Positions 1 to 6,935 of a stretch of DNA of 24,852 nucleotides are shown here, one piece after another. The DNA comes from Bacillota bacterium (GTDB lineage: Bacteria; Bacillota; Limnochordia; Darwinibacteriales; Darwinibacteriaceae). Every line of letters starts with the position of its first letter. The stretch's first letter is position 1. The stretch spans positions 1 to 24,852 of the forward strand of contig JAAZLY010000115.1 of the NCBI GenBank assembly GCA_012799115.1, read 5' to 3'. Below the pieces are notes generated by a model that saw only the letters and a list, made by a program, of their open reading frames with translations, was not told the origin of the DNA and ran no database searches. The position numbers and the translations under genes are program-made.

Positions 1-190
1 CCGAACCTGCCTTTCGGGTCTATCCTCGTTTATTTTTCGGCAGATCGGTCTTCTATGTTAGCTACAATCCACTTTCACGCAAGCTTCTCCGACCTAGGGA
101 CCCCTCTGCACCGCCTAAGTCTGCTACTGAATTCTACCTCCTCTCCATCCCTGTATTGGTGTAGTTGCCTTCACAACCACGGGGTCTATG
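1..190 (-). promoter_or_regulatory. Structured 5' leader, probable T-box riboswitch (incomplete at the left edge)
   Basis: Reading leftward from the consensus promoter at 197-225, the transcript has the order expected of T-box stem I: GATGGAGAGGAGGTAG (149-134), then CAGAGGGG (108-101) followed by GGTCCCTAGG. The leader at the other end of the window shows the same order (GATG, AGGACGAGTA, CAGAGA). No open frame with a ribosome binding site is seen. The terminator/antiterminator with the AGGGTGGNACCGCG motif and the regulated gene would lie beyond the left edge, so the class is an inference. An open + frame across this stretch (to about 279) is rich in Ser, Leu and His, has no ribosome binding site, and is antisense to the leader, so I did not call it. 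Confidence 0.45.
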
Positions 191-196
191 TGTCAC

Positions 197-225
197 ATTA
201 TATTACACAACATTTAATTTGTCAA
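197..225 (-). promoter_or_regulatory. Perfect consensus sigma-A promoter, leftward
   Basis: On the minus strand TTGACA (225-220) and TATAAT (202-197) are separated by exactly 17 bases, a full consensus match. Transcription would start near 190 and run off the left edge through the structured leader. The stretch 226-391 between this promoter and the kinase gene shows no convincing rightward promoter or other feature. Confidence 0.85.
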
Positions 226-391
226 ATAATTGGGAATATACCTAGAGGTTCTGGCCACCCTAAGGTATCTATGCTCTGACTGCCAACTTCGCCAAGCCTT
301 TTGAACCACCTAGGAATAAGCTGTGCCAGGAGGGAAAGGAACAACTTTCACGAAAATATGGAGAGAAGGACTACAGGGGAGGCTAGATCCG

Positions 392-1327
392 ATGATTTTG
401 ACAGTAACGATAAATCCTGCCTTGGACAAGAATTATGTTGTCCCCGGATTTAGTCTAGACGGTATTCACCGTGTTGAGAGCATGTCCGCCGTTCCCGCAG
501 GAAAGGGACTCAACGTTTCTCGGGTACTTAAAAACCTAGGTGTAGATACTCTAGCAACCGGCATTATAGGTGGTTATACGGGGAAACAGATCGAGGAGGA
601 ACTAAGGAGACTCGGAGTGTCGTATGACTTTGTAAGCATCCCCGGGGAATCAAGGACCAATGTACTGATGTATGACCCCGCGCAAGGGATTCATGTTGAA
701 CTAAAGGAGCCGGGACCCTCCATCCCAAAGAATGCCTGGGAAAAGTTGGAGCAAAAGATCAGGCAGTTCGCTCCCTCTTGTAGTTGGGTGGTGTTTGCCG
801 GCAGCCCCCCACCTGGGACCGCAGGAGAGATCTATGCTTCCTTAATCCGTGATGTGAAATCCTTAGGGGTCAAGGTCGCCCTAGATACCAGGGATCCCTG
901 GCTAAGAGAAGGCATCAAAGCCCAGCCTGACCTAATCAAGCCCAACTGGGCGGAATTTCAAGAGTTGGTAGGACGCTGCGATTCTACGGAGCACGGCCTC
1001 GAAAAGGCTCGCGAACTGGCTCTTCAAGGCATCGGTACCGTGGTTGTTTCCATGGGTGCAAAAGGAGCGTTGGCAGTCCATCAAGGCAACAGTTACCTAG
1101 TACAAAGGCTTCCTTCCATTGAAGCGATAAGCCCAATTGGTAGTGGCGACACCTTAGTTGCCGGCCTATTAAGTAAGTGGCAGGATGGCTTCGACTTTGC
1201 AGCGGCATTTCGCTTTGCGTTAGCCGCGGCCACATCGAACGCAGCTCATTTTGGCGCAGGGGTCTTCGATCCCCAAGAAGTGCGTCGATTCGAACAAGAC
1301 ATTATCATTGACATAATCCGAAACTAG
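392..1327 (+). CDS. PfkB-family sugar-phosphate kinase (1-phosphofructokinase / tagatose-6-phosphate kinase type)
   Basis: A 311-residue ribokinase-fold kinase that phosphorylates a phosphorylated sugar, most likely fructose-1-phosphate or tagatose-6-phosphate, in the cytoplasm. It begins MILTVTINPALD, typical of this group. The first PfkB signature is around residues 36-50 (AGKGLNVSRVL), KPN is at 183-185, and the second signature is around 248-260 (PIGSGDTLVAGLL) with D253 as predicted catalytic base. The ATG at 392 is chosen because AGGGGAGG sits 9 bases upstream; an in-frame GTG at 323 would add 23 residues unlike the family. No phosphotransferase system or sugar operon lies nearby, so the exact substrate is open. 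The nitroreductase follows after 11 bases, with its ribosome binding site overlapping this stop codon, which implies one transcript. Confidence 0.9.
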   Translation: MILTVTINPALDKNYVVPGFSLDGIHRVESMSAVPAGKGLNVSRVLKNLGVDTLATGIIGGYTGKQIEEELRRLGVSYDFVSIPGESRTNVLMYDPAQGIHVELKEPGPSIPKNAWEKLEQKIRQFAPSCSWVVFAGSPPPGTAGEIYASLIRDVKSLGVKVALDTRDPWLREGIKAQPDLIKPNWAEFQELVGRCDSTEHGLEKARELALQGIGTVVVSMGAKGALAVHQGNSYLVQRLPSIEAISPIGSGDTLVAGLLSKWQDGFDFAAAFRFALAAATSNAAHFGAGVFDPQEVRRFEQDIIIDIIRN

Positions 1328-1338
1328 GAGGTTATTGT

Positions 1339-1914
1339 ATGCTGATTGACATGATGAAACGGACCCGAAGCTACAGAAGGTTCCAACAGGAACCAGCCCC
1401 CACCCTGGACGAACTCCGAAGTCTGATCGAGATTGCTCGTCTGACGCCCTCTACCGCCAATCGACAACCGCTCAAATTCATCCTCGTGAAAGAACAAACG
1501 GAGTTGCCCAAGGTATTCTCCACTCTAAGCTGGGCCGGCTATTTGAAGGACTGGAAAGGCCCTAGTGAAGGCGAACAACCCACCGCCTATGTCATCATTC
1601 TCAGTGACGTGGCCATAAGCAAGAACCCAGGAATTGATGTTGGCCTCGCAGCCCAAAGCATGATCCTGGGAGCCCAAGAACTAGGATTTGGCGCCTGCCT
1701 CCTGGCGGCAATCGATCGCCCTTCCCTTAGCAAAGCGTTGGAGATACCGGAAGGTCTAGAGATTCAATTGGTGGTTGCCCTGGGCACCCCGGGCGAAGAT
1801 GTTCGGCTGACAGCCTTGCCAAGCGATGGCGATATCCGCTACTGGCGAGACGAAGAAGATGTCCACTTCGTGCCCAAACGCTCCCTAGAGGAGCTTATAG
1901 TAAAGACCCTTTAG
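1339..1914 (+). CDS. Nitroreductase-family flavoprotein
   Basis: A 191-residue protein of the small FMN-dependent nitroreductase family, which uses NAD(P)H to reduce nitro compounds, quinones or flavins. The N-terminal MMKRTRSYRRF is the usual arginine-rich FMN-phosphate-binding start. ARLTPSTANRQPLKF (about 33-47) is the conserved flavin-contacting segment, and DVGLAAQSMILGAQELGFGACLL (split over about 100-122) is the core helix and glycine turn. The C-terminal LVVALGTPGEDVR is also typical. AGGAGGT lies 7-8 bases before the ATG and overlaps the stop of the upstream kinase, suggesting coupled expression. The physiological substrate cannot be told from sequence. A hairpin follows directly. 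Confidence 0.88.
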   Translation: MLIDMMKRTRSYRRFQQEPAPTLDELRSLIEIARLTPSTANRQPLKFILVKEQTELPKVFSTLSWAGYLKDWKGPSEGEQPTAYVIILSDVAISKNPGIDVGLAAQSMILGAQELGFGACLLAAIDRPSLSKALEIPEGLEIQLVVALGTPGEDVRLTALPSDGDIRYWRDEEDVHFVPKRSLEELIVKTL

Positions 1915-1931
1915 GATAACCTAGAGGGTCT
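1904..1931. terminator. Bidirectional hairpin terminator between convergent genes
   Basis: AGACCCTTTAGG (1904-1915) pairs with CCTAGAGGGTCT (1920-1931) around an ATAA loop, giving a 12-base-pair stem with one mispair that is G-U on one strand. T-rich sequence follows on either side (ATTGTTTA on +, TTTACTATA on -). It overlaps the end of the nitroreductase gene and lies just before the end of the convergent kinase gene. Confidence 0.75.
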
Positions 1932-1937
1932 CATTGT

Positions 1938-2993
1938 TTACAAGTACTCGTCGCTTTCGGTGTCAAGGACTATATCGCTTTTCTCGCTGACTTGCAGAGC
2001 GGAAAAATAGAGTTCTTCCATGGGGATCCATTCCTTGATAAAACGCTCCAGCATAATAGGTCCATTGCGCTTTAGGATGCGCTCCTTTTGCGTCTCTGGC
2101 GAGACAGTCAAAAATACTTTTAGGTCATAGTCTCCTGCCAAGGCGGGATGATGACTATAACTTCCCTCCACAACAATCAAGCGATGGGGCTCGATCAAGG
2201 GCGATGGAGCAAAACTTTGATCTTGGCAATTGTAGATCTGGTAGCTAAAGGCCTGGTTCGCCTGGATTTGGGGCAAGACTTCCAGCGAGAAGCGTTCATA
2301 GTCTACATTACCCCCCGCTTCAGCCAACCTGGCAGGGGTACGCTGCTCCGGCCTGAGAAAGAAATGGTCCATGGCAATAACTGGACAATCATAGACATCC
2401 TGCAGGAGCTGGCCAAGATGGCTCTTCCCGGCGCCGCTCCTGCCATCAATGGCCACAACGATGGGGGAATCACTCGCGGCCAAAAGCTTCTCAATTCGCT
2501 CAAAGACAGGGAGAAATTTGGCAAAGACGTCTTTGACTACACGATAACTTGGTGCATAGTGTTTCCTATAAACTGGGCTATGACTCATAGGGGGGTAACC
2601 CGCCTCTTTGTAGTCATTTAGAAGAGATTCTAACTCCCTTGCTGGGTAGAGCTTGTCTAGTATCGTAAGCTTCCTTTCGAAGCTTTCAATCGTCCCTTGT
2701 TGTCTTTGCGCTGTTAGGAGAAAAAAGCGATTGACCGTCGCGGCTGAAAGTCTCTCACCCAACGCCCGAAGTTGCAGGCGAAGAAGCCCGCCTCCAATCG
2801 CCTCAAAGAGGTCACCTGGAATGAAGTCCACACCTTGCAGTTCCGTTTCTAACCGCGTCAGGCTAGCCATCTCGTCATCGATAAAATGGCCAACACCAAA
2901 CTCGTTCTGATAGATGAGTTTGACCAAGTCCACGGGTTCAAGTAGGGGATAGCGGTCTTGATGCTGCCGCACAATCTCTTTCAACTCTTCCAT
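1938..2993 (-). CDS. Uridine-kinase-like P-loop protein with an N-terminal helical domain
   Basis: A 351-residue cytoplasmic protein. The C-terminal half (about 175-351) is a uridine kinase/phosphoribulokinase-type P-loop domain: Walker A GRSGAGKS at 184-191, an acceptor-site-like MDHFF around 208-212, a Walker-B-like strand RLIVVEGSYS around 271-280, and an arginine-rich lid QKERILKRNG around 302-311. The first 170 residues are predominantly helical with no motif I recognise and contain conserved-looking segments such as NEFGVGHFIDDE (30-41) and MSHSPVYRKHYAPSYRVV (136-153). Ordinary uridine kinases are about 210 residues. The ATG is preceded by AGAGGTGAT. It follows the HD-domain gene by 17 bases, so the two are probably cotranscribed. 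Nucleoside specificity is unproven. Confidence 0.8.
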   Translation of the reverse strand: MEELKEIVRQHQDRYPLLEPVDLVKLIYQNEFGVGHFIDDEMASLTRLETELQGVDFIPGDLFEAIGGGLLRLQLRALGERLSAATVNRFFLLTAQRQQGTIESFERKLTILDKLYPARELESLLNDYKEAGYPPMSHSPVYRKHYAPSYRVVKDVFAKFLPVFERIEKLLAASDSPIVVAIDGRSGAGKSHLGQLLQDVYDCPVIAMDHFFLRPEQRTPARLAEAGGNVDYERFSLEVLPQIQANQAFSYQIYNCQDQSFAPSPLIEPHRLIVVEGSYSHHPALAGDYDLKVFLTVSPETQKERILKRNGPIMLERFIKEWIPMEELYFSALQVSEKSDIVLDTESDEYL

Positions 2994-3010
2994 GGGCAGA
3001 TCACCTCTTT

Positions 3011-3592
3011 CTAGGCACCCACGAGTTTCTTGATCTGGTTTAGATTTCGCTCCACAGACTCTACGACCACCGGGGAAAACTGGGTACCACTCTGTTCCGC
3101 CAAGAAATCCAGACTGGAATCTAGACCCAAAGCCCTACGATAGGGACGATCCTGTGTCATAGCATCCACCACATCGGCTACACTAGCTATCTGAGTCAAA
3201 CAACTAGGTCGCGCATCATCATCGTGTTCAGGATAACCGCCGCTACCATCATACCACAAATGATGATGGAGAATGATTTCCTGAACGCTATGTGGTAGCG
3301 TATGTCTTCTCGCATACTCGTAGCCGTCGACGGGATGTTGCTGTATAGTTTTCCACTCCTCCTCTGTTAGAGGAGTGCTCTTAAGTAAAATATCTCTGGG
3401 AATCTGCTTCTTTCCTATATCGTGGAGTAAGGAACCCAAGGAAAGAGTGGTTAACTCACTCGAACTCAAACCCAGGTTCTCACCAATGACGAGGCTCAGG
3501 GTCCGCACACGCTGACAATGACGCAGAGTAGCTGGTTCTAGTCCAGTTAAAGCACCTAACCTCGCACAGACTGTTCGCAACTTTTCGTTCAT
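3011..3592 (-). CDS. HD-GYP-like / HD-domain phosphohydrolase
   Basis: A 193-residue soluble HD-superfamily metal-dependent phosphohydrolase, perhaps acting on a cyclic dinucleotide. Ligand motifs are seen in order: H25, the H57-D58 pair in LLHDIGKKQIP, H86 in HPVDGYEYA, a histidine cluster at 109-111, and D140 in SVADVVDAMTQDRPYR. The diagnostic GYP segment reads DGSGGYP, one residue longer than the usual DGxGYP, so cyclic-di-GMP hydrolysis is only a family-level guess. There is no sensory or membrane domain. The start is uncertain: I chose the ATG at 3592, with GGAAGGA 13 bases upstream. GTG codons at 3628 and 3619 would add 9-12 Cys-rich residues without a well-placed ribosome binding site. 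It is the first gene of an operon with the kinase downstream. Confidence 0.8.
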   Translation of the reverse strand: MNEKLRTVCARLGALTGLEPATLRHCQRVRTLSLVIGENLGLSSSELTTLSLGSLLHDIGKKQIPRDILLKSTPLTEEEWKTIQQHPVDGYEYARRHTLPHSVQEIILHHHLWYDGSGGYPEHDDDARPSCLTQIASVADVVDAMTQDRPYRRALGLDSSLDFLAEQSGTQFSPVVVESVERNLNQIKKLVGA

Positions 3593-3760
3593 CCTTAAAC
3601 AACAATCCTTCCTTGTCACACACCACACTTATTATCAACAATTTCTCCTGATTCGTCTAGTCCTTTTTGCCCTTTTCGTCGGGTTTGGTTTTGGTGTCTT
3701 GCGACGTCTTAACACCGCTTATCAGCCTTGAGGCGGATGAACAAACAGACCAGAGGCGAA

Positions 3761-3789
3761 TTGCGTATTCTTTCCTCCCTTGTTATACT
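3761..3789 (+). promoter_or_regulatory. Probable sigma-A promoter for the LiaF-like gene
   Basis: TTGCGT (3761-3766) and TATACT (3784-3789) are separated by 17 bases. Transcription would begin very close to the ribosome binding site at 3794-3804, giving a short leader. Confidence 0.5.
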
Positions 3790-3810
3790 ATAGAAAAAGG
3801 AGGTATGACC

Positions 3811-4245
3811 ATGGAACCTAAACATCTTGGAGCCTTAGCTCTGATCCTCTTCGGGGGGTATTTCCTCGCCAATAATCTAGGGTTCTTGTCAGGCCTAAAG
3901 GTGTTTTGGCCCGTTGTGCTTATTATTTTGGGTGTAATCGCCCTGAGTCAAAATAGCTCTAAGCCAAAGAAGACAGTAACGGATGATGGTCAAGTCATCT
4001 ATGAGATTGGTGGAGACTCAAATGCCCTCAAAGCTCTGGTGGCTATACCCGTAATTTTTGTCGTAGCCATCGTAGGCTTGGTCGTCTTGGGAGTGTTAGG
4101 ACCATTCTTCATTCTCTCCCTTTTCTTTATCCCCATCGTCCTTTTCTTCAAACTCGGATGGGCCTTTCTGCGTTTGCTAGTACCGATTTTCTTTGGCGCA
4201 GCTCCGCTCCTCTTACTATTAGGCCTCTTGATGTTGATTTTTTGA
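3811..4245 (+). CDS. Small LiaF/LiaI-like transmembrane protein (DUF5668-type N-terminus)
   Basis: A 144-residue integral membrane protein. Residues 5-46 form two closely spaced hydrophobic segments with the GGYFLANNLG...FWPVVLIILG pattern of the LiaI/LiaF transmembrane domain, found in cell-envelope stress systems of Bacillota. A short polar loop (about 48-68) follows, then a strongly hydrophobic C-terminal half (about 70-144) with three to four more segments. The extracytoplasmic domain of true LiaF is absent and no LiaRS two-component pair is nearby, so a role in envelope stress is only suggested. The start is fixed by AAAAAGGAGGT at 3794-3804, six bases before the ATG at 3811; the ATG at 3805 abuts the site and is unlikely. 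It appears monocistronic, with a promoter and a terminator of its own. Confidence 0.78.
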   Translation: MEPKHLGALALILFGGYFLANNLGFLSGLKVFWPVVLIILGVIALSQNSSKPKKTVTDDGQVIYEIGGDSNALKALVAIPVIFVVAIVGLVVLGVLGPFFILSLFFIPIVLFFKLGWAFLRLLVPIFFGAAPLLLLLGLLMLIF

Positions 4246-4254
4246 CCTTACGCA

Positions 4255-4284
4255 GAAAACCCCCCAGAAAAATGGAGGGTTTTC
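4255..4284. terminator. Rho-independent terminator, probably bidirectional
   Basis: GAAAACCC (4255-4262) pairs with GGGTTTTC (4277-4284), with further C-G pairing inside. T-rich stretches follow on both strands. It separates the LiaF-like gene from the convergent siderophore operon. Confidence 0.8.
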
Positions 4285-4293
4285 TTGTCTTCA

Positions 4294-5217
4294 CTACTTG
4301 GTATCCCTAGACTCTTGGAAGAATGTATCGATATCATCCAGCATGATTTCTGTGGAACGGATGCCCCCTGAAACAACATACCAAGCGTGGGGGTGGAGGT
4401 AGATGATTTTCCCTCCTTGACTAGCCTTTGTCATTTGCACGATAGGATTTGACATCACCTGTTGAGCTCCTATGCTCCCTCCCGCAACGGCCGCACGATC
4501 GATAACAAAGATGGCCTCAGGATTAATCCTGACTAGGTATTCAAAGGATACGTTTTGCCCATGGGTTGCATCATCAATGGCCTGGTCTGCTGGGGCAAAG
4601 CCTAAGTCCTGGTGAATAATGCCGAAACGAGATTCTGCACCATAAACGCTCAAAGCGCCATCATTGGCCATGAGGATGAGTGCTTTTGTTCCACTGGCCT
4701 CAGCCCTTTCCCGAATTCCATCGATTCTCTGCTGGAAACGACCAAGTACGTCCTCTACTTCTGCCTCCTTACCGAAAATCTGACCTAAGAGCCGCAAGTT
4801 GCTCTGGACGGATCCCCACCAGTTGCCATTATCAATTTCCATATAGAGAGTTGGAGCAATACGGCTCAACTCATCATACTGCTCGGCTTGGCGTGAGCTG
4901 ATAATGATTAGGTCGGGCTTGAGAGCATAGATTTTCTCAAAATCGGGTTCAAAGAGCGTGCCTACATTGACATACTCAGCTGAGTTGAACTTGCTTAGGA
5001 AAGCAGGCAAATTGCTAGCAGGTAGACCCGCGATCGTAACTTCCAATACGTCAAGGGCATCGAGTACACCATAGTCAAAAACCACGATGGTTTGGGGAGT
5101 CTCAGTTATGTTGACTGTACCTAACGAGTGCTCCACCATAAAGGACGCTTCAGTTGTCATGGATATAACTAGAAAGCAAGCTACGATAAGGGTAAACACT
5201 ATTCCAAAATTCTTCAT
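4294..5217 (-). CDS. Ferric-siderophore (catecholate type) ABC transporter substrate-binding protein
   Basis: A 307-residue extracytoplasmic binding protein of the helical-backbone metal-receptor class, resembling YclQ/FatB/CeuE for petrobactin-like and other catecholate siderophores. The N-lobe shows IVVFDYGVLDALDVL and FEPDFEKIYALKPDLIIIS. The C-lobe shows THGQNVSFEYLVRINPEAIF and AWYVVSGG; its His and Tyr match the positions I associate with iron coordination in CeuE, by unaided alignment. The N-terminus has one lysine and a hydrophobic stretch with a possible lipobox IVAC (residues 11-14), but the stretch continues beyond the Cys, so lipid anchoring is uncertain. AGAGGTGAT sets the ATG at 5217 rather than an upstream GTG. 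It is the last gene of the four-gene operon, 12 bases after the ATPase gene. Confidence 0.92.
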   Translation of the reverse strand: MKNFGIVFTLIVACFLVISMTTEASFMVEHSLGTVNITETPQTIVVFDYGVLDALDVLEVTIAGLPASNLPAFLSKFNSAEYVNVGTLFEPDFEKIYALKPDLIIISSRQAEQYDELSRIAPTLYMEIDNGNWWGSVQSNLRLLGQIFGKEAEVEDVLGRFQQRIDGIRERAEASGTKALILMANDGALSVYGAESRFGIIHQDLGFAPADQAIDDATHGQNVSFEYLVRINPEAIFVIDRAAVAGGSIGAQQVMSNPIVQMTKASQGGKIIYLHPHAWYVVSGGIRSTEIMLDDIDTFFQESRDTK

Positions 5218-5229
5218 CGTTATCACCTC

Positions 5230-5988
5230 TTAGTTGTAGTAAACGCACACTCTTTGATTGTTGATCTGACCTACGCAAAAATCCAGTTTGTAAATCTTCT
5301 TCAGGAGAGATTCCTCCATGATCTCCTCGCCACAACCCTCTCCCACCACTTGGCCGTCCTGTAAGGCAACAATATAATCAGAGTAACAGGAAGCGATATT
5401 AATGTCATGAATAACCAAGACCACAGTCTTACCTAGTTCCCGAACCAGAGAACGAAGGATTTGCATGATTTCTACAGCATGCTGCATATCAAGGTTATTG
5501 AGGGGCTCATCTAGGAACACATAGTCTGTATCTTGGGCAATCACCATGGCTAGGTAGGCTCTTTGCCTTTGACCGCCGCTGAGCTGGTGCAGATACTTAT
5601 CTTGAATCTCTGTGAGTTGCAGATACTCTAGAGCCCTGTCGACGATTCCCCAGTCTTCTTCAGAGAGATTTCCCTGGCAATAAGGAAAGCGTCCAAAGCT
5701 GACAAGTTCTCTGATGGTCAGCTTAAGATCGATATGATTGCTCTGGCGCAAGATGGAGATCTTACGTGACAAATCCTTGCTACCCCACTGGGCTAGTTCC
5801 TTTCCATCAATGTAAACGGAACCCGAATCTCTGGCGAGCAAGCGACTGATGATCGATAAGAGCGTGCTCTTGCCAGCGCCATTGGGACCGATTAGAGATG
5901 TGATCTTCCCCTTGGGGATAGTGAGAGAGACTCCGTCTACCACCTTAACAGCACCGTATCGTTTTACGACATCAACGACCTTAATCAC
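5230..5988 (-). CDS. Siderophore ABC transporter ATP-binding protein
   Basis: A 252-residue cytoplasmic ATPase that energises ferric-siderophore import with the two permeases encoded upstream. It has Walker A GPNGAGKST (34-42), a Q-loop near 82 (LRQSN), signature LSGGQRQR (136-143), Walker B YVFLDEP with D160 and catalytic E161, a D-loop NNLD, and the switch histidine H194. The length and the C-terminal cysteine-containing tail fit the FepC/YclP family. Translation starts at GTG in a 4-base overlap (GTGA) with the stop of the preceding permease gene, with AAGGGGG upstream, so the two are translationally coupled. Confidence 0.95.
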   Translation of the reverse strand: MIKVVDVVKRYGAVKVVDGVSLTIPKGKITSLIGPNGAGKSTLLSIISRLLARDSGSVYIDGKELAQWGSKDLSRKISILRQSNHIDLKLTIRELVSFGRFPYCQGNLSEEDWGIVDRALEYLQLTEIQDKYLHQLSGGQRQRAYLAMVIAQDTDYVFLDEPLNNLDMQHAVEIMQILRSLVRELGKTVVLVIHDINIASCYSDYIVALQDGQVVGEGCGEEIMEESLLKKIYKLDFCVGQINNQRVCVYYN

Positions 5989-6935
5989 GCATAATTCCCC
6001 CTTAGTAGTAGAAATATGAAGTAAAGACCTCCAACGAAATTAATCATCACACTCACCGGACTGGCTAGGTGCAGCACTCTCTCTACCAAGAACTGACCAC
6101 CCACAAGAGCGATCATCCCCAACAGGGACGAAGCTAGAAGCAAGTAACGATGCTTGAAACTCCGCAGCATTTCCCTGGCCAAGTTCACGACCAAGATCCC
6201 CAAAAACGTTATGGGTCCCACCAAGGCGGTCACCGAAGCGACGAGAACTGCCACAACCATGAGCAAGCGCATAACGACCTTTTCATAATCAACCCCTAAA
6301 TTCACCGCCTGTTCCCGACCTAGGGCCAGTACGTCTAGGACGTTGACATACCGTACGGCATACAGCGTGAATCCCACGACGAGGGCACTGCTCAAGGGCA
6401 AGAGGTTTGATTTGACGTTGTTGAAGCTAGCATACATACTGTTTTGCACCACCAGGAACTCGTTGGGATCGAGAACCATCTGCAAAAAGGAGGAGAGGCT
6501 CTGAAATAGAGTGCCAGCAATGACACCGACCAAGAGTAGCAGATAAATCTCCCTCTTTTCCCCAGCCAACAAGAAGCGAAAGAGAATGCCAGAAAACAGT
6601 ACCATGGTTACAACCGTCAACATGAAATTCAGTTGACTATTGACCAAGAAGATGCTCGTTGAACCGAAAAAGAATAGCACCAGCGTTTGGTTGAGAAGAT
6701 AGAGCGAATCCAAGCCCATGATCGAAGGGGTCAAGATCCGGTTTGTGGTCACCGTTTGAAAGACGGTGGTGGAAAAGCCGATGGCAGCTCCAGTTAACAA
6801 GATAGCCAAGACCTTGCTGATCCGTCGCGGTAGTGCATAACTTAAGATTGCAACATCAAGACCAACTACGACATAGAGAATGACTAGACTCAGACCAATA
6901 AGAAGCAAAATCGCCAGCTTTCTGCGGTCACTCAT
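5985..6935 (-). CDS. Siderophore ABC transporter permease, second subunit (FecCD/BtuC family)
   Basis: A 316-residue inner-membrane permease with about nine to ten hydrophobic segments. Family features include RISKVLAILLTGAAIGFSTTVFQ near 36-58, RILTPSIMGLDSLYLL near 66-81, and the cytoplasmic coupling region GREQAVNLGVDYEKV with the following VGPITFLGILVVNLAR. It pairs with the permease encoded upstream to form the channel. It begins in an ATGA overlap with that gene, and its own stop overlaps the ATPase start in the same way. It corresponds to YclO/FatC/CeuC-type subunits. Confidence 0.93.
   Translation of the reverse strand: MSDRRKLAILLLIGLSLVILYVVVGLDVAILSYALPRRISKVLAILLTGAAIGFSTTVFQTVTTNRILTPSIMGLDSLYLLNQTLVLFFFGSTSIFLVNSQLNFMLTVVTMVLFSGILFRFLLAGEKREIYLLLLVGVIAGTLFQSLSSFLQMVLDPNEFLVVQNSMYASFNNVKSNLLPLSSALVVGFTLYAVRYVNVLDVLALGREQAVNLGVDYEKVVMRLLMVVAVLVASVTALVGPITFLGILVVNLAREMLRSFKHRYLLLASSLLGMIALVGGQFLVERVLHLASPVSVMINFVGGLYFIFLLLRGNYA

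Noticed and set aside
240..270. AGGGTGGCC on the minus strand as a T-box core motif
   Set aside because: Only the first bases fit; the ACCGCG part is missing, and it lies upstream of the leftward promoter, not after a stem I.
55..279. A 74-codon + strand frame at the left edge
   Set aside because: It is antisense to a perfect promoter and structured leader, has no ribosome binding site, and its composition (Ser, Leu, His, Cys rich) is unlike a protein.
2148..2910. Long plus-strand frames opposite the uridine-kinase-like gene
   Set aside because: They are shadows of a well-supported gene on the minus strand, lacking ribosome binding sites or recognisable motifs.
3640..3760. Start of the LiaF-like gene at 3667
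   Set aside because: An upstream in-frame codon would add 48 polar residues before the transmembrane domain and cross the promoter. AAAAAGGAGGT fixes the start at 3811.
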